The notes: a model not told the origin generated them from the sequence alone. A stretch of DNA of 64,000 bases from JACRAR01 sp041674385 (GCA_041674385.1 JBAYVU010000005.1:48333-112332); one strand, 5' to 3'; counted from the stretch's first letter, positions 37,906 to 46,822 are shown. Numbers and translations: made by a program.

Positions 37906-40143
37906 TCAGGCCGTCGCATCGGATTGTTGCACCGGCAGCCAGACCGTGAAGGTCGAGCCCTTGCCGAGTTCGCTGTGGACATCGATGCGTCCGCGATGCT
38001 TCTTCACGATGCTGTAGGCCAGCGAGAGACCTAGTCCCGTGCCCTTGCCGACGGGTTTGGTGGTGAAGAAGGGTTCGAACAATCGGTGCATGTTTTCGGG
38101 CGGGATGCCGATGCCGGTATCCGAGATGGCGACGAAGACCTCGTCGCCCTGGCGGCCGGTGCGTATCCCAACCTCGCCCTTTTCGGGAATGGCGTGTCCG
38201 GCATTAACCAGCAGGTTCATGAACACCTGGTTGAGCTGGGCGGGCACGCACCAGACCGGTGGCAGCTCGCCGTATGCCTTGTTTACCGTACACTTGTATT
38301 TGAGTTCATTCCAGACGATGTTGAGCGTCGAGTCGAGGCCCTGGTGCAAGTCGGCCCATTGCAACTCGGCCTCGCCGGCACGGGAAAAATTCTTGAGGTC
38401 GCGTACGATCTTGGCGACGCGGGACAGTCCGTCCCTGGATTCGGCCATGAGCTGTACGATATCGGTTTTGAGATAGTCGAAATCCTTTTCGCGCTTGAGC
38501 GCGCGTGCGGCATCGAGATGCGCACAGCCAAGGCAAGGGCCTTTCTCCACAGTTTCGTAGGCGGCGGCAATGGCGAAAATATCCTGCAGATAGCCTTCCA
38601 GGGTGCCGAGGTTGGAATGGACGAAGCCGATCGGGTTGTTGAGTTCATGCGCCACACCGGCGGCAAGCTGACCGATCGAGGCCATTTTCTCCGATTGCAG
38701 CAACTGGTTCTGCGCCTGCTCAAGCTTGGCGTTGAGTTCGCGCTGCTGGGCCAGGGTGGCCTTCAGCTCCTGCTCGCGCGACTTGCGCTCGCTGATGTCC
38801 TCGACCAGCATGACGAAGTAGTCGATGCGGCTGTCGGGCAGGCGCACACAGCGCGAGGCCACATAGGTGTCGGCCAACGCGCCGTCCTTGCGGATGAAGC
38901 GCTTGTCCAATGCGTACTCTTCGATATCCCCGGCCACCACCCGGTTGAACTGGGCGATTTCCGCATCCAGGTCGTCGGGATGGGTCAGTTCCGCCCAAGC
39001 CTTTGTCATTAGCGTCTCGCGCGTATAGCCGAGCATCTCGCACAGCGCATCGTTGATTTCGATCCATCCCTTGTCGGGATTGGTCGTGGCCATGCCGACC
39101 ATGGAGCGTTCGAAGAATGCACGGAAATGCGCCTCGCTCCGGCGCAAGGCTTCCTCAGCCGCGCGTGTTTCGGTGATGTCGGTGCCATAGGTTACAACGC
39201 GTTCTTTTTCGCCCTGGACCGGATAGTACATGATGCGAAACATCCGACCGGCGCGCTGATCGACCTGCGATTCGGCCATCCCCGTGTCGGCCACGCGCTG
39301 AATCGCCGCAATGCGCGGGCCGGAAACTTCCGGCGGCATCGCGTCCGTCATGTGCCAGCCGATCATTTTCTGCGGTGTGGTATGGAAGCGTTCCGCTCCC
39401 TTGCGATTGATCGCCAGCAGGGTGCCGTCGCGCCGGAACATCGCGATGCTCTCTTCCGCGCTATCGAAAATGGTGGCGAGCACATGCTTCGAGTCGCGCG
39501 CCAGGTTTTCGGCATGGTCGCGAACCATGAGGATAAAACCGAGACCCGCCAACAGGAGCGAAATCATCGCTCCCAGAAAGATTGCCGCCTGCCACGGATG
39601 TTGGGTGTTGACCGAGGGCGCCGGTCCGCCAAACACCAGCGTGGTTAGCAGGCGCAGCAGCAACAGTCCTGCCATCAGCGCCAGTCCGCCGGCGAGCAGT
39701 TGCTGTCCGCGGCCCCGGACCGGTGTGCCGCGGCACTCGAGGATGTACAGGATCAACAGCAGCTGGCCGCCGTGGATCAGCGAAGAGGCGGCATTGCGCA
39801 GTAGCTGGCTGTCCAGTATCAACGGAAACAGGGCGAGCACCAGCAACGCCGGTCCCCAGACCAGCCAGGGGGAAACCGTGGTCTGGTTGAAACGGGCCAT
39901 GGCGACGGTGACCAAGGCGAACGCTATGCTCAACACGACATTCGCCAGGACGATCGAAAACCAGTCCGGCGCATGGCCGCGCATGAGGAAGCCGATATAG
40001 GCGAAACCGTGCAGGAACATCGCGGCCGACCACAGCCTGAGGTATTGCGAGCCCTCGCCCCGGGCAGTCAATGCGATCGCCGTGCCTAGCACTGCGCTGA
40101 GCACGATCATCAACTGCATCAGCGTGAATACGTCGAGCGGCAT
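37906..40143 (-). CDS. Membrane PAS-PAS sensor histidine kinase with 7-helix sensor
   Basis: 745 residues from ATG 40143, chosen because AGGGAAAG lies just upstream and the first helix begins immediately; the frame is open 55 codons further. About seven transmembrane helices (5-208), two PAS domains (220-330 and 335-455), a coiled coil, HisKA with phospho-His499 (AAGVAHELNNP) and HATPase_c (FMNLLVNAGHAI, SDTGIGIPPENM, GTGLGLSLAYSI). A Cys-Leu-Gly-Cys pair (537/540) sits in the helical linker after the H-box, absent from its two close paralogues. It shares the kinase core of 18052 and 26553. Confidence 0.9.
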   Translation of the reverse strand: MPLDVFTLMQLMIVLSAVLGTAIALTARGEGSQYLRLWSAAMFLHGFAYIGFLMRGHAPDWFSIVLANVVLSIAFALVTVAMARFNQTTVSPWLVWGPALLVLALFPLILDSQLLRNAASSLIHGGQLLLILYILECRGTPVRGRGQQLLAGGLALMAGLLLLRLLTTLVFGGPAPSVNTQHPWQAAIFLGAMISLLLAGLGFILMVRDHAENLARDSKHVLATIFDSAEESIAMFRRDGTLLAINRKGAERFHTTPQKMIGWHMTDAMPPEVSGPRIAAIQRVADTGMAESQVDQRAGRMFRIMYYPVQGEKERVVTYGTDITETRAAEEALRRSEAHFRAFFERSMVGMATTNPDKGWIEINDALCEMLGYTRETLMTKAWAELTHPDDLDAEIAQFNRVVAGDIEEYALDKRFIRKDGALADTYVASRCVRLPDSRIDYFVMLVEDISERKSREQELKATLAQQRELNAKLEQAQNQLLQSEKMASIGQLAAGVAHELNNPIGFVHSNLGTLEGYLQDIFAIAAAYETVEKGPCLGCAHLDAARALKREKDFDYLKTDIVQLMAESRDGLSRVAKIVRDLKNFSRAGEAELQWADLHQGLDSTLNIVWNELKYKCTVNKAYGELPPVWCVPAQLNQVFMNLLVNAGHAIPEKGEVGIRTGRQGDEVFVAISDTGIGIPPENMHRLFEPFFTTKPVGKGTGLGLSLAYSIVKKHRGRIDVHSELGKGSTFTVWLPVQQSDATA

Positions 40144-40354
40144 AGTCACTTTCCCTGCCCACAAGCGCCAGCCTGCCGAAAAACGCGGATCGAGAATCGA
40201 CGGCTGGCTCAAAATGGTAACATTAGCAGGAAAGAAGCGGTTCAAGGAAGCCGCTTTGGCCCATTCGGCTCGCATTGATGTTTGCTGTGCAGCCATGCAA
40301 TGATTCAATTATCAATTTGTATTTTCAATTCACGGTTCAGTTCGCCCACCACTT

Positions 40355-42070
40355 ATGATGCAATTCGAAGTCACAGTCGGAAAGATCATTCAGCAAAATA
40401 TCCTGAGCTGCTCGCCGGATACGCCCCTTGCGGAGGCTGCCCGTCGCATGGTGGAGGGCCGTTGCAGCTCAATCCTGGTCGAGGATGGCGGTAAAGCCGT
40501 CGGCATCTGGACCGAGCAGGATGCTTTGACGCTCGATATTGCCGATCCCGGGGTCTACGTCACACCCATTTCGCAATCCATGTCTAGGCCGGTCAAGACT
40601 CTGCCGATCGATACCACTCTCGGCGATGCCGCCTTGCAATTTCGAGAAGAGGGCGTCCGGCATTTTCTCGTGGTCGATTCCTCGGGGGAATATAAAGGCA
40701 TCATTAGCCAATCCGACATCGTGATCAACCAAGGTATCGAATACTTTGTGGCGCTGCGCGAGGTCAAATCGGTATTCAACCACCGGCACCTGGTCGTTCC
40801 CGGCGCCCTGCCATTGCCGGAGGCCATTCGGGAAATGAAACAAGGCGGGTTCGATGCTCTTATCGTGCGGCATCCGGAATGCGGCTACGGCATTCTCACC
40901 GAGCGCGATGTGGTTCGTCTGATCGGTTCCCCCGAACGTTTTGGCTCGGTCGAGGAGTTGGCCAGCTATCCATTGGTGACCCTTCCTGCCAATTCCAGCC
41001 TTTATCAGGCGCGCAAGTATTTTGTCGAGAAGCATATTCGCCATCTTGGCATTACCGGCGAGCAGGATGAATTGCTCGGTCTGCTGACCTTTGCCGATAT
41101 CCTGTCAAGCATCGAACATGAGTATGTGCATCATCTGCGCGACGCGCTGAAAGAGAACAAATCCAGGCTGGAGGATTCGAATCATCACTTGCGCCTGGCG
41201 GCCAAGGCATTTGAAAGCACCTTCGAGGGCATCATGGTCACCGATGCCAACCGGGTGATCGAGTCGGTCAACCCGGCTTTTACCCAGATCACCGGCTACC
41301 AGGCGCACGAGGTCATCGGCAAGACGCCCTCCATCCTGTCTTCCGGCAAGCATGATGCTTCCTTCTTCCAGCAGATCTACCACTCTCTCGCCGAGACCGG
41401 TCATTGGCAGGGAGAAATCTGCAACCGACGCAGCACCGGCGAACTGTATGTGGAATTGCTGACCATCAGTGCGGTGAAGGATCAGGCCGACAACCTCACC
41501 AACTATGTCGCCGTGTTTACCGATTTCACCACCCGCAAGGCGGCGGAAGAACATATGCGTTTCCTTGCGCAGCACGATATTCTTACCAGCCTGCCCAACC
41601 GGATGCTCCTGACCGAGCGGCTCATCCGCGCGATTCCTCACGCCACTCGCAATGGCAAGAAACTGGCGGTGATCTTCGTGGACCTTGACGAATTCAAGCA
41701 GGTGAACGATATCCACGGCCACGCCGCAGGCGATCAAATCCTCAAGACCGTCGCTCAGCGGATGACGAAGTGCGTTCGCGCCGAGGACACCGTGGCGCGC
41801 CTGGGCGGGGACGAATTCGTCCTGGTGGTTGAGGAAATCACCAATGACGAAGGCATTTCGACCATTGTCGATAAGATCATCGATTCACTGACGCATCCCA
41901 TCCTGCATGAGGGGCGGGAAATGAAGGTTTCCGTGAGCATCGGCATCAGCATTTTCCCGGATGACGGCAACGCCCCCGACGCTCTGATCGAGAATGCGGA
42001 TAAGGCGATGTACCTGGCCAAGGCAAAGGGACGCAATACGTTCCAGTTCTTTTCCGGCGACAGGCACTGA
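40355..42070 (+). CDS. CBS-CBS-PAS-GGDEF diguanylate cyclase
   Basis: 571 residues, soluble. Two CBS pairs (about 8-130 and 140-255) suggest adenylate or other nucleotide sensing. A PAS domain (280-395) and a GGDEF domain (400-568) follow. The cyclase motifs are intact: FVDLDEFKQVND with both metal-side Asp residues, and RLGGDEF (484-488). No obvious RxxD product-inhibition site is seen just before GGDEF (AEDTVARL). This is the only clearly competent cyclase in the window. Two ATG codons in a row start at 40355; the first is used here. Confidence 0.92.
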   Translation: MMQFEVTVGKIIQQNILSCSPDTPLAEAARRMVEGRCSSILVEDGGKAVGIWTEQDALTLDIADPGVYVTPISQSMSRPVKTLPIDTTLGDAALQFREEGVRHFLVVDSSGEYKGIISQSDIVINQGIEYFVALREVKSVFNHRHLVVPGALPLPEAIREMKQGGFDALIVRHPECGYGILTERDVVRLIGSPERFGSVEELASYPLVTLPANSSLYQARKYFVEKHIRHLGITGEQDELLGLLTFADILSSIEHEYVHHLRDALKENKSRLEDSNHHLRLAAKAFESTFEGIMVTDANRVIESVNPAFTQITGYQAHEVIGKTPSILSSGKHDASFFQQIYHSLAETGHWQGEICNRRSTGELYVELLTISAVKDQADNLTNYVAVFTDFTTRKAAEEHMRFLAQHDILTSLPNRMLLTERLIRAIPHATRNGKKLAVIFVDLDEFKQVNDIHGHAAGDQILKTVAQRMTKCVRAEDTVARLGGDEFVLVVEEITNDEGISTIVDKIIDSLTHPILHEGREMKVSVSIGISIFPDDGNAPDALIENADKAMYLAKAKGRNTFQFFSGDRH

Positions 42071-42078
42071 AACGATGT

Positions 42079-42909
42079 TTAATCCACTGTCGTTGGCAAC
42101 CGGATCAGGTATTGTCCGGATTTTTCGTCACGCGCCAGCGTCAGCAGCTTGCGTTTCTGCGCATCCTCCAGCAAATCCTTGAAGGAGCGGTAGCCATAAG
42201 GCGATTCGGTGAATCCGGGTCTGCGCCGCTGCATGGTCGGCTTGACCATCGAGCCCCATATTTTCTCGTCCGAGCCGCGCTCGGCAATCAGCGCCTCGAT
42301 GGTTTCAATCAGGAAATCGAGCGCCTCCTGGCGTTTGTCGTCCTCGCCCTTAGGTCCGGCTTTCTTTGCCGAAGCGGCACTGCTGGTTTTTGTCGCCGTC
42401 TTCTTGCCGGCGCGTTTGCTCTTCGTTTCCTGCTCGCGCACCAGATCGTCGTAGAAAATGAATTCGTCGCAATTGGCGCTAAGCAGGTCGGAAGTCGAAT
42501 CCTTGACGCCGATGCCGATGACCAGCTTGTTGTTCTCACGCAGCTTGGAGACCAGCGGCGAAAAATCCGAGTCGCCGCTGATGATCACGAAGGTATCGAC
42601 ATGCGCTTTGGTGTAGCACAGGTCGAGCGCGTCGACCACCATGCGGATGTCTGCCGAGTTCTTGCCCGACTGCCGCACATGCGGAATCTCGATCAGTTCG
42701 AAGGCCGCCTCATGCATGGTCGCCTTGAACTCCTTGTATCGCTCCCAGTCGCAATAGGCCTTCTTGACCACGATGCTGCCTTTCAGCAGCAGGCGTTCCA
42801 GCACTTTCTTGATGTCGAACTGCGCATACTTGGCGTCGCGCACGCCGAGCGCCACGTTTTCGAAATCGCAAAACAGGGCCATGTTGGTGATTTCGGGTTG
42901 TCCTGCCAT
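42079..42909 (-). CDS. NYN-domain protein with C-terminal OST-HTH/LOTUS-like domain
   Basis: 276 residues. An N-terminal NYN/LabA-type PIN-like domain (8-160) has the acidic residues expected at a metal site: Asp15 (CDFENV), Asp87 (SADIRMVVDAL) and Asp113/Asp115 (SGDSDFSPL). A Lys/Ala-rich linker (160-190) leads to an OST-HTH/LOTUS-like domain (195-272) with SPYGYRSFKDLLEDA. The combination suggests RNA binding or cleavage. ATG 42909 is preceded by GGAGGA. It converges with the CBS-GGDEF gene with 8 nt between stops; otherwise it is unrelated to the signalling block. Confidence 0.88.
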   Translation of the reverse strand: MAGQPEITNMALFCDFENVALGVRDAKYAQFDIKKVLERLLLKGSIVVKKAYCDWERYKEFKATMHEAAFELIEIPHVRQSGKNSADIRMVVDALDLCYTKAHVDTFVIISGDSDFSPLVSKLRENNKLVIGIGVKDSTSDLLSANCDEFIFYDDLVREQETKSKRAGKKTATKTSSAASAKKAGPKGEDDKRQEALDFLIETIEALIAERGSDEKIWGSMVKPTMQRRRPGFTESPYGYRSFKDLLEDAQKRKLLTLARDEKSGQYLIRLPTTVD

Positions 42910-43242
42910 GGCATGGGTTCCTCCGTGGTTTTCGGCTGGATGCGGTTGTCGATGCCAATACCATAATGCCTGAAAACGAATGTTACGCGACGCGCAGGGA
43001 TCGCGCAACGGCGGAGTGCGGCGCTTCGCAAACCGCTTTCCGTCACGATCGCTATCGATTAGACTTATCGATGATTACCTAAATCAGTGACAAAAACATC
43101 GTCATTCCGGGGCCGCGTAGCGGAACCCGGAATCCAGTGGCTTCTGGATTCCGGCTTTCGCCGGAATGACAAGAATAATATTGGTACATGTCATGCAATT
43201 CCGTAATTCTCGGTAAATATCATTTCGTCAAAGGAGAAGTGG
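42910..43242. other. Divergent intergenic region with second palindromic repeat
   Basis: 333 nt between the NYN gene and the outer-membrane protein gene. It holds repeat copy 2 (43101-43170). Downstream is AT-rich DNA (43171-43225, with TAATAT and TAAATAT) that may be the promoter for the porin-like gene, whose ATG has a strong AAGGAG site at 43231. No gene is seen. Confidence 0.6.
43101..43170 (-). repeat. Palindromic repeat copy 2 (70 bp, inverted relative to copy 1)
   Basis: It starts GTCATTCCGG and ends CCGGAATGAC. Read on the minus strand, the internal order (GGCGAAAGCCGG, GGAATCCAG, GGGTTCCGCTACGCGG) matches copy 1 at 20949 with few differences, so the two copies are in opposite orientation. 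Confidence 0.9.
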
Positions 43243-44145
43243 ATGAAGAAGCGTTTGTTATTGGCGGCAATCGTCGGCGGAGCGTTGGCCAGCTCGTTTG
43301 TTCAAGCCAAGGAAGGCGGCGATCAGTATCCCAACGGCGCGGAGAACTGGTTCGCGGGAGCCGTTCCGCCGCCCGGCAACTATTTCGTGAATTATTTCGG
43401 TTATGTCAGCGGGAAGCTGCGCGATGAAAGCGGCAACAAGGTCGTTGCGCCGAACGGCAAGGATATCAAGCTTGCCGCCACATTCGATGCCATGCGCTTC
43501 GTACAAGTGACCAACACTACGCTGTTTGGGGCTAGTTATGGGTGGGCGGCGATTCTTCCCGTCGTCCACTTGTCAATCGATGCGGCTGGCGATAAAGCGA
43601 GCAGAACCGGGTTGGGCGATGCCACGTTCACCCCGGTCATTCTCGCTTGGCACTCTCCCGAGTGGCATTATGCGTTGGGCCTGGACGTCAACCTGCCTAC
43701 CGGCAAGTACAGCAAGGACGATCCGCCGGGGAAGAACCTCGGTGCGAACTACTATAGTTTCGAGCCCATCTTTGCGGTCAGTTACCTGCGCGCCGACGGA
43801 TGGGAGGTTTCCGGAAAGTTCATGTACAACATCAAGACGAAGAACAAGGATACCGATTACCAATCCGGCGACGAATTCCACATGGATTATCTGGTCGGCA
43901 AACACTTTGGCCCCTGGTCGGTCGGCCTGAGCGGCTATTACCTGAAACAGCTGACGGATGACAAACGGGGCGGCGTCAGCGTCAATCCTGACGGATACCG
44001 CGGCCAAGTATTCGCCATCGGTCCGACTGTGAAGTTCGAGACACCTTCCCATTCGCATCTGGTGTTCCAGTGGCAACACGAGACCAAAGTTGAAAACCGC
44101 TTTCAGGGCGATAAGGTTTGGTTCAAGCTGATCATGCCGCTGTAG
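43243..44145 (+). CDS. Outer-membrane protein of the SphA / phenol-degradation MetA family
   Basis: 300 residues with a classic signal peptide (MKKRLLLAAIVGGALASSFVQA, cleavage about residue 22). The rest alternates short aromatic-rich strands (GNYFVNYFGYVSG, WHYALGLDVNLPTGKY, WSVGLSGYYLKQL), as in a small beta-barrel. It resembles the family often annotated 'MetA-pathway of phenol degradation' (SphA-like), seen near aromatic-degradation genes but of unproven transport role. Strong AAGGAG site. Its last 14 nt overlap the end of the convergent hybrid kinase. Confidence 0.8.
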   Translation: MKKRLLLAAIVGGALASSFVQAKEGGDQYPNGAENWFAGAVPPPGNYFVNYFGYVSGKLRDESGNKVVAPNGKDIKLAATFDAMRFVQVTNTTLFGASYGWAAILPVVHLSIDAAGDKASRTGLGDATFTPVILAWHSPEWHYALGLDVNLPTGKYSKDDPPGKNLGANYYSFEPIFAVSYLRADGWEVSGKFMYNIKTKNKDTDYQSGDEFHMDYLVGKHFGPWSVGLSGYYLKQLTDDKRGGVSVNPDGYRGQVFAIGPTVKFETPSHSHLVFQWQHETKVENRFQGDKVWFKLIMPL

Positions 44146-46315
44146 GCGGCATATCCGCCAGGGCCAGGCGGACCGCGGCGATCAGCCGCTCGGTCCGCTC
44201 CCAGAGCAGTTCGTAACTTTCGCTTTCGCCCTTGGTGATGGCGCTTTCCAGCGCCGCCGCAGCGGTCGATAGGGCGTCTGCGCCGACCGTCGCCGCTTCC
44301 CCCTTGAGCGAATGCGCTTGCCGCCTGGCTTCCTGGATATCCCCGCCGAGCAGCGCCTTGTCTATGCCTTCGCGATAGTCCGGGAGCGCATCGCGGAACA
44401 GTCCCAACGTCATCAAGAACAATTCGGGTTCGATTTCCAGGCGCGCCAGCGCCGCTTGAATATCCAATTGGCCGTTGCCGGCAAGCGCAGCAAGCACCTG
44501 GGTTGCATTGCCAGGTGGCGCAGCGTGTCGCTGTTCGTCGGCCAGGTTTGCCTCCTGCCGGCCCAGCGGTAGCTCGTTCAGCGCATCCAGCAGTACCTGT
44601 TTCCTGATCGGTTTGGCCAGGTGCTTGTTACAGCCCGCGTTGCGACTCTTCCCCTCGTCCTCCTGGAGTGCGTGTGCGGTCAGCGCAATTATTTGGGTCT
44701 GTTGCCTTCCTTCCTGCTGCTCGATGCGCCGGATTTCCCGGCTGGCGCTGTAACCGTCCCTGACAGGCATTTCCATATCCATCAAAATCACGTCATAGCG
44801 GCCTGTGCGAAACTTTTCGACGGCGATGGCACCGTTTTCCGCCAGATCGATTTGGCAGGGTGTATGTTTCAGCAAGCTGCGCATCAGGAATACGTTGTTC
44901 GGGTTGTCTTCCGCCAGCAGTATCGACAGGGGGCGCGCGAGCGGGCGCTGCGTCAGGGGGGCTGCCGATTGCGTTCCACTGCTTGCAACGGGCGGGGCAG
45001 CTGCGGGCAAGCGGGCGATGAAATGGAAAGTCGATCCTTGGCCGGGTGCGCTCTCGACCCAGATGCGTCCCTCCATCAATTCGACCAGGCGCTGGGTGAT
45101 GGTCAGTCCCAGGCCGGTTCCGCCAAAGTTGCGCGTTATGCTGCCGTCCGCCTGGTTGAAGGCTTCGAAAATCGAACCGAGCTTATCCTCCGGAATGCCG
45201 ATGCCGGTATCGCTGACCGAGAAGCGCAGCATGTCAAGAGCATTCGGTTCGCGTCCCACCGCGATGGTAACGTTGCCCGCATTGCAGAATTTGACGGCAT
45301 TGCCGACCAGGTTGGTGATGCATTGTTTGAGGCGCTGGGCATCGCCGTGTACGAAGGCAGGGACATCGGCCGCGATATTCAAGCGCAATTCCAGCCCCTT
45401 GTCATGCGCCCGACCCGCGAGCAGCTCAACCTGTGCCTGCAATAGCTGGGCAAGCGCGAAATCCTCCTTGTACAGATGGAACTGGCCAGCCTCAACTTTG
45501 GACAGATCAAGAATGTCGTTGATCAGGTCCAGCAGCGTATTCCCGGCATTCTGGAAGACTTCCAGGTATTTTCGCTGTTCCGGCGTCAGTTCCGTTTCGG
45601 CCAGCAACTCGGCCATCCCCAGGATCGCATTCATGGGCGTGCGAAACTCGTGCGACACCATGGCGAGAAAACGCTTCTGCTGTTCCCGCACCAGGCGCCG
45701 GGCGGTGACGTCGCGCGAGATGCCGACCACCTCGGCAGGTTGTCCGTGGACGTCATGAATGATGCTCATGGTGGCTTCCGACCATACCGTGGAACCATCC
45801 TTGCGGATCGATTCAAGTTCCATGACGGATTTCGTTTCCTCAGGGTGCGCAGCCAGGTAAGCGACGGCTGTGCGCACGGCTTGCGCCGATGCCGAGGTGA
45901 ACGATTCGTCGATGGATTGCGTCATGGCTTCCTCGACCGTGTACCCCGTCAGACGCTCGATGGAGGGGCTGATATAGCTCAGGCATTGTTGCGCGAGGTC
46001 GTATTTCCACAACACATCCTGGGCATTGTCGGCGACCAGACGGAAGCGTTCTTCGCTGGTACGCAAAGCTGCCGACAGCCGCGACAAGCGGTAGGCGATG
46101 GCGCTGGAGAATGCAATGATCAGCAGCGCGATCGCCAGCGTGCGATACAGCCAGGTCGGGTTGTTCTGCGCATGGTCTTCGGAAAGCCAGCCGTCGAGGG
46201 CCAGCGTCGGCCAGTCAAGGCCCAGCACCAGGCCCAGTGCGATAGTCAGCGCGAGGCTCAGTGCAAGGCTCAACAGCAAAGACTGCGGTGCATGGATTTT
46301 CTGGCGCGTTTCCAT
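44132..46315 (-). CDS. PAS hybrid histidine kinase with receiver and Hpt domains
   Basis: 727 residues from ATG 46315; a TTG eight codons upstream is possible but lacks a ribosome-binding site. Two transmembrane helices (15-35 and 58-78) flank a short periplasmic loop of about 22 residues. PAS (85-205), HisKA with phospho-His222 (AMVSHEFRTPMNAI), HATPase_c (NLVGNAVKFCNAG, SDTGIGIPEDKL, GTGLGLTITQRL), a receiver (LMDMEMPVRDG) and a C-terminal Hpt (QAHSLKGEAATVGA). All the elements of a His-Asp-His relay are in one protein, so a final receiver elsewhere is expected; the one encoded 69 nt upstream at 46385 is the obvious candidate. Confidence 0.92.
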   Translation of the reverse strand: METRQKIHAPQSLLLSLALSLALTIALGLVLGLDWPTLALDGWLSEDHAQNNPTWLYRTLAIALLIIAFSSAIAYRLSRLSAALRTSEERFRLVADNAQDVLWKYDLAQQCLSYISPSIERLTGYTVEEAMTQSIDESFTSASAQAVRTAVAYLAAHPEETKSVMELESIRKDGSTVWSEATMSIIHDVHGQPAEVVGISRDVTARRLVREQQKRFLAMVSHEFRTPMNAILGMAELLAETELTPEQRKYLEVFQNAGNTLLDLINDILDLSKVEAGQFHLYKEDFALAQLLQAQVELLAGRAHDKGLELRLNIAADVPAFVHGDAQRLKQCITNLVGNAVKFCNAGNVTIAVGREPNALDMLRFSVSDTGIGIPEDKLGSIFEAFNQADGSITRNFGGTGLGLTITQRLVELMEGRIWVESAPGQGSTFHFIARLPAAAPPVASSGTQSAAPLTQRPLARPLSILLAEDNPNNVFLMRSLLKHTPCQIDLAENGAIAVEKFRTGRYDVILMDMEMPVRDGYSASREIRRIEQQEGRQQTQIIALTAHALQEDEGKSRNAGCNKHLAKPIRKQVLLDALNELPLGRQEANLADEQRHAAPPGNATQVLAALAGNGQLDIQAALARLEIEPELFLMTLGLFRDALPDYREGIDKALLGGDIQEARRQAHSLKGEAATVGADALSTAAAALESAITKGESESYELLWERTERLIAAVRLALADMPPTAA

Positions 46316-46384
46316 GATGGATCCGGGTTTATCCAGCAAATCGATGCAATGAGTAAGGCAATATCGCGCTCGCCAATGGAGAGA

Positions 46385-46822
46385 TTAGGGTGGTGCGGCG
46401 CTGTCTGATTTGACTGCGGCAGCTTTCATCGCCCGCGACTTCTCGACGGCCTGTGCCACCACGTTGAGAACCGTGCTGGAATTGAACGGCTTGACGATAA
46501 AGCCGCTGGCGCCCCCGTTCACTGCGGTCTTCACGGTTGCGCTATCGTGGCTGCTGCTCACCATCAACACCACGGTTCGCGGCAATTCTGTCCTAATCTT
46601 CTTGAGCACATCCAGGCCATTGCCTTTCGGCATGATAATGTCGAGGCAAACAATGTCCGGGCGCAGTTTCAATGCCTGTTCCAGCGCCGTTTCGCAATCG
46701 TTCGCTTCGCCGACGACCTCGTAGTTGGCAGCCTCGTCGCTGCGCAGGATACCGCGCAGCAGGGTGCGCATCGTAGCGTTGTCATCGACGATCAGGATGC
46801 TTGTCAGTACCTTATTTTTCAC
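46385..46822 (-). CDS. Single-domain response regulator (CheY-like)
   Basis: 145 residues: one receiver with VDDNATMRTLLR, phospho-acceptor Asp61 (CLDIIMPKGNG), VSSSHD and FIVKPF, then a short Lys/Ala tail. There is no DNA-binding or enzymatic output. It lies upstream of and on the same strand as the REC-Hpt hybrid kinase and is the likely end point of that relay. Confidence 0.92.
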   Translation of the reverse strand: MKNKVLTSILIVDDNATMRTLLRGILRSDEAANYEVVGEANDCETALEQALKLRPDIVCLDIIMPKGNGLDVLKKIRTELPRTVVLMVSSSHDSATVKTAVNGGASGFIVKPFNSSTVLNVVAQAVEKSRAMKAAAVKSDSAAPP

